Part shown: piece after piece, positions 1-5,480 of the stretch | Position numbering within the stretch: position 1 is the stretch's first letter | Layout of the letters: every line of letters starts with the position of its first letter | From: a bacterium | GTDB lineage: Bacteria; Omnitrophota; Gorgyraeia; Gygaellales; UBA12090 | Reading direction: 5' to 3' | DNA: 5,480 nt | NCBI GenBank assembly: GCA_004299495.1 | Contig: SCPY01000062.1 | Location: 1 to 5,480 of the forward strand | The notes under the pieces: model-generated | Seen by the model: only the letters and a program-made list of their open reading frames with translations | Told to the model about the DNA's origin: nothing | Databases searched by the model: none | Made by a program: the position numbers and the translations under genes

Positions 1-120
1 GGTAAAATCAAAGAAGTCTATCAAGCGTTGAAGGCAGTTACTCTTAAAATGGACAGGCTGCTTTTCTGCGGTAAGGGTAAGATAAATATTACGGGCATAT
101 GGTTACTTTTGAAAAGATAA
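1..120 (+). other. Left-edge sequence with an unidentified open frame
   Basis: One frame is open from the first base for 39 codons and ends at TAA 118-120, overlapping the start of the nucleotidyltransferase gene by 22 bases. It could be the 3' end of an upstream gene, but I recognise no family in the encoded residues (the tail reads ...GIWLLLKR), and an open run of this length is quite possible by chance. The 98 bases before the first confident gene contain no convincing promoter, riboswitch or strong Shine-Dalgarno; only weak purine runs such as AAGGG (73-77) are present. The other two forward frames are closed by stops. Confidence 0.2.
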
Positions 121-392
121 AGAAGGTACTCCTTTCTCACAAGCAAGAGTTGCGTAAGCGCTTTAACATAAAAGAAATCGGTATTTTCGGCTCGTATGCG
201 AGGAATGAACAAAAAAAAGAAAGCGATGTGGATATTCTTATAGAACTTAGGAAGCCCTTGGGGTTATTAGAATTTCTGGATGTTCAAGAGTTCCTGGAGC
301 AGTTGTTAAAGTTGAAAGTGGACCTTGTTACAAAAAAAGCCCTTAAGCCGTACATCGGAAAACATATTCTTGAGGAAGTAGTTTATTTATGA
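99..392 (+). CDS. mntA: MNT-domain nucleotidyltransferase, antitoxin of a HEPN/MNT pair
   Basis: This 97-residue protein is a minimal nucleotidyltransferase of the DNA polymerase beta-like superfamily. The signature GSX10DXD is complete: G31-S32 in GSYAR, then D43 and D45 in SDVDILIEL. A third acidic residue is at D75 (VDLVT), giving the usual metal-binding triad, and a C-terminal helix (about 81-97) closes the fold. Family knowledge: MntA-type antitoxins neutralise a partner HEPN ribonuclease by adding AMP to a tyrosine near its active site. The stop overlaps the start of the HEPN gene (ATGA, 389-392), the usual order and coupling for this pair. The ATG at 99 is the only in-frame candidate that keeps the N-terminal helix; its Shine-Dalgarno is weak. 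An A8 run (211-218) lies in the gene but the frame is intact. Base composition is AT-rich compared with the dap genes. The family call is firm; antitoxin activity is inferred from the partner gene. Confidence 0.9.
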   Translation: MVTFEKIKKVLLSHKQELRKRFNIKEIGIFGSYARNEQKKESDVDILIELRKPLGLLEFLDVQEFLEQLLKLKVDLVTKKALKPYIGKHILEEVVYL

Positions 393-736
393 AAAAGAGG
401 GATTATCGCGATTATGTGCGGGACATTATTGATTCCCTGAATGATATTGAAGCATTTGTTGATAATGCCTCATATAGTGATTTTCTCAAAGATAAGAAAA
501 CAATAAATGCGGTAGTAAGAAGTATTGAGATAATGGGAGAAGCGGTAAAAAAGCTGCCTTTGGCCTTGAAGAATAAATATCATTCTATCCCTTGGAAGAA
601 AATAGCCGGAATGAGGGATAAGTTGATTCATGAATATTTTGGCGTTGATTTGGAAATTCTTTGGACGGCGGCAAAAAGGGATGTGCCGTTATTAAGGGAG
701 AAGATGCTGGAGCTTTCTAAAGAAGCAGGCGGTTAA
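389..736 (+). CDS. hepT: HEPN-domain ribonuclease toxin, HepT-like (DUF86)
   Basis: This 115-residue all-helical protein matches the HepT/DUF86 family in length and landmarks: an N-terminal helix pair, IEIMGEAVKKLP at about 46-57, the IPW motif at 67-69, and the active-site segment GMRDKLIHEYFGVD at 74-87. R76 and H81 form the RX4H ribonuclease motif. Y83 completes RX4HXY, and the equivalent tyrosine is AMPylated by MntA in characterised pairs. The toxin residues and the modification site are therefore all present, so the pair could be active. Family knowledge: HepT toxins cleave RNA (tRNA or mRNA) and form an oligomer with the MNT partner. The gene starts inside the MNT stop codon, with a GAGGA-like site (372-376) 12 bases upstream. 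It ends one base before lysA, and the lysA ribosome-binding site lies within its last codons. Sampled lines are about 30-33% G+C, lower than the dap genes. RNA target and actual toxicity cannot be read from sequence. Confidence 0.9.
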   Translation: MKKRDYRDYVRDIIDSLNDIEAFVDNASYSDFLKDKKTINAVVRSIEIMGEAVKKLPLALKNKYHSIPWKKIAGMRDKLIHEYFGVDLEILWTAAKRDVPLLREKMLELSKEAGG

Positions 737-737
737 T

Positions 738-2002
<1,265 letters not shown>

Positions 2003-2006
<4 letters not shown>

Positions 2007-2839
2007 CCCCAAGAAAGATAGAATTTACAAAAACAGTTGCCGGCGGAAATGACTTTGTGGTTATCAAAAGTAGCCTCCGGCCTCCGGCCTCCGGCCTCCG
2101 GTCTTTGGCAAAAGAGATATGCGATAGAAAGTTTGGGGCGGGGGCGGATGGGTTATTGGTTTTAGAAAAATCAAAGAGAGCGGATGTAAAAATGCGTATT
2201 TTTAACGCCGACGGCTCTGAGGCGGAAATGTGCGGCAACGGGGCAAGGTGTGCGGCATTATATCACAGCCTTCGGTCACGGCCCTCCGGACGCGGGGCGT
2301 TAATGCTAAATATAGAGACAAAGGCGGGAATAATTGTGGCAAAGGTTTTAGGGGAAAATGTGAAGATTAAATTGACCGAGCCGCGTGGCTATCAGCCGCA
2401 GGTTGCGGTAGAGATCAACGGGCGGGAACTGAAGGTGTATTCTATAAATACCGGAGTGCCGCACGCGGTGATTTTCGTGGAAGGCATAGAGCATATTGAT
2501 GTCTCAAATATAGGAAGGCAAATCCGTTATTACGAGTGTTTCGCGCCCGCGGGAACAAATGTGGATTTTGTGGAAGCGGTAGATAGCGATACCATCAAGG
2601 TGCGCACCTATGAGCGCGGGGTTGAAGATGAGACCCTTGCCTGCGGAACCGGCGCGGCGGCATCGGCAGTGGTATATGGCTTGCAGTCTGATGCCTCCGG
2701 CCGAAAAAACAAGATGAATGTCATTACCCGTGGCGGGGAGACGCTCAAGGTTTATTTTGACAGGGATAGCGATAAAATAAGCACTGTATGGTTAGAGGGA
2801 AAGGTAAAGATAACCTATTCGGGGGTGTTTTATGTTTAA
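2003..2839 (+). CDS. dapF: Diaminopimelate epimerase
   Basis: DapF converts LL-diaminopimelate to the meso isomer, used for peptidoglycan cross-links and as the LysA substrate; it needs no cofactor and uses two cysteines as acid and base. Both are present: C77 in NADGSEAEMCGNGARC and C214 in ETLACGTGAAAS. Other landmarks are GGNDF (14-18), DRKFGAGADG (41-50), NTGVPHAV (149-156), GTNVDFVE (184-191) and YERGVEDET (203-211). At 278 residues the length is normal. The start overlaps the lysA stop by four bases, with GGAG at 1991-1994 as ribosome-binding site; the last 8 bases overlap dapA. Oddities: the usual M-x-G-x-GNDF opening reads T-V-A-G-GNDF, and three loops (about 24-34, 89-98, 226-235) carry similar peptides of form x-L-(R/Q)-x-x-(A/P)-S-G, each containing the 7-mer CCTCCGG at DNA level. 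Recalled E. coli DapF also has loops at these places, so net lengthening is only about 1-3 residues each. Confidence 0.97.
2074..2101 (+). repeat. Tandem heptanucleotide array, four copies of CCTCCGG, inside dapF
   Basis: Four perfect head-to-tail copies of CCTCCGG start at 2074, 2081, 2088 and 2095. They are translated within DapF as part of SSLRPPASGLRS, residues 23-34, the loop between the GGNDF motif and the DRKFG helix. The unit has the same length and the same CCGG ending as the lysA array about 330 bases upstream, but the other three bases differ (CCT instead of AAA). Confidence 0.97.
2264..2293 (+). repeat. Diverged single-unit relative of the dapF repeat (site 2)
   Basis: A 30-base stretch coding for SLRSRPSGRG (DapF residues 89-98) contains one exact CCTCCGG unit at 2283-2289. 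Aligned codon by codon with the tandem array segment 2072-2101, I count 22 of 30 identical bases, in the same reading phase. It lies in the loop after the first catalytic cysteine motif. Common origin with the array is inferred; low-complexity GC-rich sequence could produce part of the match. Confidence 0.5.
2675..2704 (+). repeat. Diverged single-unit relative of the dapF repeat (site 3)
   Basis: The stretch coding for GLQSDASGRK (DapF residues 226-235) contains one exact CCTCCGG unit (2694-2700) within GCCTCCGGCC, a 10-mer also found in the tandem array. Codon-by-codon identity with the array segment is weaker over the full 30 bases (about 17 of 30) but perfect across the central three codons, again in the same phase. 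It sits in the loop after the second catalytic cysteine motif. Confidence 0.4.
2821..2827 (+). promoter_or_regulatory. Ribosome-binding site of dapA inside the end of dapF
   Basis: GGGGGTG differs by one base from the ideal GGAGGTG and stands four bases before the dapA ATG at 2832. It lies within the last codons of dapF, so dapA initiation is probably coupled to dapF translation. It supports the ATG at 2832 as the start. Confidence 0.6.
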
Positions 2840-3716
2840 GGGTTCAATGGTGGCGATTGTTACGCCATTCAAAAATGGCAAGATAGACGAGAAGAGGCTG
2901 AAAGCATTAGTCAAATTTCATATAGAAAATAATACCTCCGCGCTTGTGCCTTGCGGGACTACCGGCGAATCCGCCACTTTGTCCTGGGCGGAGCATGAGC
3001 GGGTGATTGAGGTGGTTATTGAAGCGTCAGAAAAAAGAATCCCGGTAATTGCGGGCACCGGCTCAAACTCAACCGAGGAAGCGGTGATGCTGACCAAGCA
3101 GGCCGCGAAGTCAGGAGCCAGCGCCACATTGCATGTTTCTCCCTACTATAACCGGCCGACCCAGGCCGGGCTCTACCAGCATTTTAAGGCAGTGGCAGAA
3201 TGCGCGGACATACCGGTAATCCTTTATAATATTGCATCGCGCACCGGGGTAAATATTGAACCGGAAACCGTGGCAAGGCTTGCCGCTGACTGTAAAAACA
3301 TCGTAGGCATTAAGGAGGCTTCCGGATCTTTGGAGCAGATGTCGCGGATAAGAGCGCTTTGCCACGCGGATTTCGCTTTGATCGCGGGAGACGACTCACT
3401 TACCCTCCCGGTACTGGCTATCGGCGGAACAGGGGTGATTTCGGTGGTGGCAAATATTGTGCCCAAAGATGTCGCGCATCTGATTGAGGCGTTTGAAAAA
3501 GGAAACCTCAAAAAAGCGCAAATTCTGCATTACAAGCTGCTGCCTTTAGTGAAAGCGATGTTTATTGAAACCAATCCTATTCCGGTCAAGACCGCGATGG
3601 GATTACTTAAGCTCTGCGAGCCGGATTTGCGTCTTCCGATGTGCGCGATGTCCGCGGAAAACGTGGAGAAATTAAAGAAGGCGTTAAAAGATTACGGGTT
3701 GACGCAGAAGGAATAA
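2832..3716 (+). CDS. dapA: 4-hydroxy-tetrahydrodipicolinate synthase
   Basis: DapA is a class I aldolase that condenses pyruvate with aspartate semialdehyde, the first committed step of the DAP pathway. The 294-residue TIM barrel has every expected element: GTTGES at 42-47 with the threonines T43/T44, YYNRP at 105-109 with Y106 as the tyrosine of the proton relay, Y132 in ILYN, R137 for substrate carboxylate binding, and the Schiff-base lysine K161 in GIKEASGS. AGDDS follows in the next barrel segment. Length equals the E. coli enzyme to within a few residues. The gene overlaps dapF by 8 bases and is separated from dapB by 4. In many bacteria lysine feeds back on this enzyme, but I cannot judge that from sequence here. 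Nothing is truncated or unusual. Related N-acetylneuraminate lyase-family aldolases share the fold, but the dap context and motif set favour DapA. Confidence 0.98.
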   Translation: MFKGSMVAIVTPFKNGKIDEKRLKALVKFHIENNTSALVPCGTTGESATLSWAEHERVIEVVIEASEKRIPVIAGTGSNSTEEAVMLTKQAAKSGASATLHVSPYYNRPTQAGLYQHFKAVAECADIPVILYNIASRTGVNIEPETVARLAADCKNIVGIKEASGSLEQMSRIRALCHADFALIAGDDSLTLPVLAIGGTGVISVVANIVPKDVAHLIEAFEKGNLKKAQILHYKLLPLVKAMFIETNPIPVKTAMGLLKLCEPDLRLPMCAMSAENVEKLKKALKDYGLTQKE

Positions 3717-3720
3717 AGAG

Positions 3721-4434
3721 ATGATTAAATTAGGCGTTTTGGGCGCTGGCGGAAGGATGGGCAGGAGGATAATTGAACTTGCCGGTGAGGATAAAGATTT
3801 TAAGGTAATGCTTGCCCTGGAAAGGCCCGGCCATCCTGTCATAGGAAAAGAGATGGGCGCGATAAAAGTATCCTCAAGCGCGGATGGCATATTTTTGGTG
3901 GATGTGGCAATAGATTTTACCCTTCCCGAGGCGGCTTTAGAAAATTTAAATTATCTGCTGAAATATAAAAAACCGCTGGTATTAGGCACCACGGGTTTTA
4001 AGGATGATGAAATAGCAAAGATTAAGGAGGCGGCGAAATCCATACCGGTTGTTTTTTCGCCCAATATGTCTATTGGTGTAAACCTGCTTTTCGGATTGCT
4101 TGCGGATGTGGCTAAAAAGTTAGGAACTGCCTATGACATGGAGATTGTAGAGGCGCACCATAAGGCTAAAAAAGACGCGCCTTCGGGAACAGCCAAGAAA
4201 TTAGGCCAGGTAATTTCCGATGCCACCGGAAGAAACATCGCTATCCATGCCATAAGGGCAGGCGATATTATCGGAGATCATACTGTTTTGTTCGCGGGAA
4301 ACCAGGAGCGTATTGAAATAAAGCATCAGGCGCATTCCCGCGATGTCTTTGCCATCGGGGCCCTACGCGCGGCAAAATGGGTGGAGAACAAAACGCCCGG
4401 CCTATATACAATGCAGGATGTTATGAAAGGATAG
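3721..4434 (+). CDS. dapB: 4-hydroxy-tetrahydrodipicolinate reductase
   Basis: DapB reduces the DapA product to tetrahydrodipicolinate with NAD(P)H. The N-terminal Rossmann half has GAGGRMG at 8-14, the segment LERPGHP after the second strand that contacts the cofactor ribose, DFT at 65-67 and GTTGF at 89-93. SPNMSIGVN at 113-121 leads into the catalytic half, with EAHHKAKKDAPSGTA: H146 and K150 match the catalytic histidine and lysine of E. coli (H159, K163), with substrate-binding SGT at 155-157. GDHTV (185-189, GDHTV motif) is also typical. At 237 residues it is shorter than E. coli DapB (273) but within the range of short bacterial forms. AAGGA at 3708-3712 is well placed for the ATG at 3721. 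The gap to dapL is 7 bases. Its product goes straight to DapL encoded next door. Confidence 0.98.
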   Translation: MIKLGVLGAGGRMGRRIIELAGEDKDFKVMLALERPGHPVIGKEMGAIKVSSSADGIFLVDVAIDFTLPEAALENLNYLLKYKKPLVLGTTGFKDDEIAKIKEAAKSIPVVFSPNMSIGVNLLFGLLADVAKKLGTAYDMEIVEAHHKAKKDAPSGTAKKLGQVISDATGRNIAIHAIRAGDIIGDHTVLFAGNQERIEIKHQAHSRDVFAIGALRAAKWVENKTPGLYTMQDVMKG

Positions 4435-4441
4435 GACAGAG

Positions 4442-5480
4442 ATGAGGTTTGAATTTTCAAAACGTCTGCAAAACCTTCCTCCGTATCTCTTCGTTGAGAT
4501 TGACAAAGCGAAAAGGAAGGCCAGAAGCGAAGGGAGAGATCTGATTGACCTTGGGGTAGGCGACCCTGATTTTCCCGCGCCGGCTCATATCGTGTCAAAA
4601 TTATCTGAGGCCGCTAACGATGTAAAAAATCAGAAATACGCCCTTGACCAGGGAATGCCCGCCCTTCGCCAGGCAATTGCCGGCTGGTATAAAAGGCGTT
4701 TCAAGGTTATTTTAAATCCTGAAACGGAGATTCTGCCTCTGATCGGCTCAAAGGAAGGCATTGCCCATATGCCACTGGCTTTTGTCAACCCGAAAGATTA
4801 TGTCTTGGCCCCTGACCCCTGCTATCCGCCGTATCGCGGCTCAACCATTTTAGCGGACGGGTTTGTCCATAGCATGCCGCTTGAGGCCAAGAATAATTTT
4901 TTGCCTGACTTTAAAACGGTACCCTTAAAAATAAGAAACAAGGCAAAGATTATGTTTCTTAATTATCCCAACAATCCCACCGCGGCCATTGCGGATAAGC
5001 CGTTTTATCAGAAAGCAATAGACTTTGCCTGTAAATATAATACGATTATCGCTCATGACGCGGCCTATTCTGAGATTGCCTACGATGGATACAGACCGAT
5101 GAGCATCCTTGAGCTGGAGGGGGCAAAGGAGGCGGCAGTTGAATTTCACTCTTTGTCTAAGACCTACAATATGACCGGTTTTAGGATTGGCTGGGTTTGC
5201 GGAAACAGTGATATAATAAGCGGTATCGCGAAAGTGAAGTCAAACATAGACTCAGGGGTGTTTAGCGCCATCCAGGTAGCGGCGATTGAAGCGCTTAATG
5301 GGCCGCAGGAGCATTTGCAAAAGATGTGCGCGATGTATCAGGAAAGAAGGGATATTCTTTGTGACGGGTTGTCTTCGTTAGGTTGGAAGGTAAAAAGGCC
5401 TAAGGCCGCCTTCTATATCTGGGTTGCCCTGCCAAAAGGGTCCGGCTCACGGGAATTTGCCTCCTTGCTTCTTGAGCGCG
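4442..5480 (+). CDS. dapL: LL-diaminopimelate aminotransferase, 3' end outside the window
   Basis: The frame stays open for 346 codons to the window edge; family members run to roughly 380-410 residues, so a few dozen C-terminal residues are missing through the window cut, not mutation. It is a fold-type I PLP aminotransferase: GDPDFPAP at 40-47, SKEGIAH at 103-109 for phosphate contacts, Y128 stacking on the cofactor, NYPNNPT at 174-180, D206 and Y209 in HDAAYSE, the Schiff-base lysine K240 in SLSKTYNMTGFRIGW, and R248. DapL moves an amino group from glutamate to tetrahydrodipicolinate, yielding LL-DAP in one step and bypassing the succinyl or acetyl branch. The sequence style resembles the DapL2-like bacterial/archaeal group more than the plant type. 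AGGA at 4433-4436, overlapping the dapB stop, fixes the ATG at 4442. The aminotransferase fold is certain; DapL specificity rests strongly on position after dapB and the absence of dapD/E. Confidence 0.93.
   Translation, partial: MRFEFSKRLQNLPPYLFVEIDKAKRKARSEGRDLIDLGVGDPDFPAPAHIVSKLSEAANDVKNQKYALDQGMPALRQAIAGWYKRRFKVILNPETEILPLIGSKEGIAHMPLAFVNPKDYVLAPDPCYPPYRGSTILADGFVHSMPLEAKNNFLPDFKTVPLKIRNKAKIMFLNYPNNPTAAIADKPFYQKAIDFACKYNTIIAHDAAYSEIAYDGYRPMSILELEGAKEAAVEFHSLSKTYNMTGFRIGWVCGNSDIISGIAKVKSNIDSGVFSAIQVAAIEALNGPQEHLQKMCAMYQERRDILCDGLSSLGWKVKRPKAAFYIWVALPKGSGSREFASLLLER

Noticed and set aside
50..90. Possible promoter: TGGACA at 50-55 with an AT-rich stretch at 81-90
   Set aside because: Spacing to any plausible -10 hexamer is well over 20 bases and the -10 match is poor.
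1..98. Lysine riboswitch or other leader ahead of the operon
   Set aside because: Only 98 bases are visible and no L-box-like or terminator-like structure could be recognised.
211..218. Run of eight A in the MNT gene as a frameshift site or sequencing error
   Set aside because: The conserved motif continues in the correct frame on both sides (GSYAR before, SDVDILIEL after), so the run is read normally.
3259..3270. AACCGGAAACCG in dapA, matching the lysA heptamer array over 12 bases
   Set aside because: It codes for the ordinary I-E-P-E-T-V segment of DapA, is not tandem, and needs no repeat origin.
3224..3511. Minus-strand open frames within dapA
   Set aside because: They are shadows of a conserved, fully explained gene on the plus strand.

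Overview
The window is a single-strand bacterial gene block, all on the plus strand, with almost no intergenic DNA. It holds a small HEPN/MNT toxin-antitoxin pair (99-736), followed immediately by five meso-diaminopimelate (DAP)/lysine genes in the order lysA, dapF, dapA, dapB, dapL. The last gene runs off the right edge. Junctions are 4-base ATGA overlaps, an 8-base overlap, or gaps of 1 to 7 bases, so the block reads as one operon. I see no promoter, terminator or riboswitch that I can support. The first 98 bases hold only an unidentified open frame.

The five biosynthetic genes form a nearly complete DAP-aminotransferase branch. DapA condenses aspartate semialdehyde with pyruvate. DapB reduces the product to tetrahydrodipicolinate. 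DapL transaminates that directly to LL-DAP. DapF epimerises LL-DAP to meso-DAP, and LysA decarboxylates meso-DAP to lysine. Aspartokinase and aspartate-semialdehyde dehydrogenase are not in the window, and the acyl-blocked dapC/D/E route is not needed. All catalytic motifs I checked are intact.

The organism is probably an uncultured, free-living, DAP-making bacterium. The compact dap operon using DapL, the solo MNT/HEPN pair and the in-gene heptanucleotide repeats fit Omnitrophota-like or related candidate lineages. That is an impression from gene style, not a demonstrated assignment.

The most unusual content is repetitive. lysA carries five perfect tandem copies of AAACCGG (1712-1746), and the next gene, dapF, carries four of CCTCCGG (2074-2101). 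Both are 7-bp units ending in the palindrome CCGG, and both are translated in frame inside variable loops of essential enzymes. dapF has two more isolated CCTCCGG units (2283-2289, 2694-2700) in the same reading phase, giving three similar peptide inserts in three different loops. One-unit slippage in either array would truncate the enzyme. The second point of interest is the AT-rich HEPN/MNT pair sitting one base upstream of lysA.
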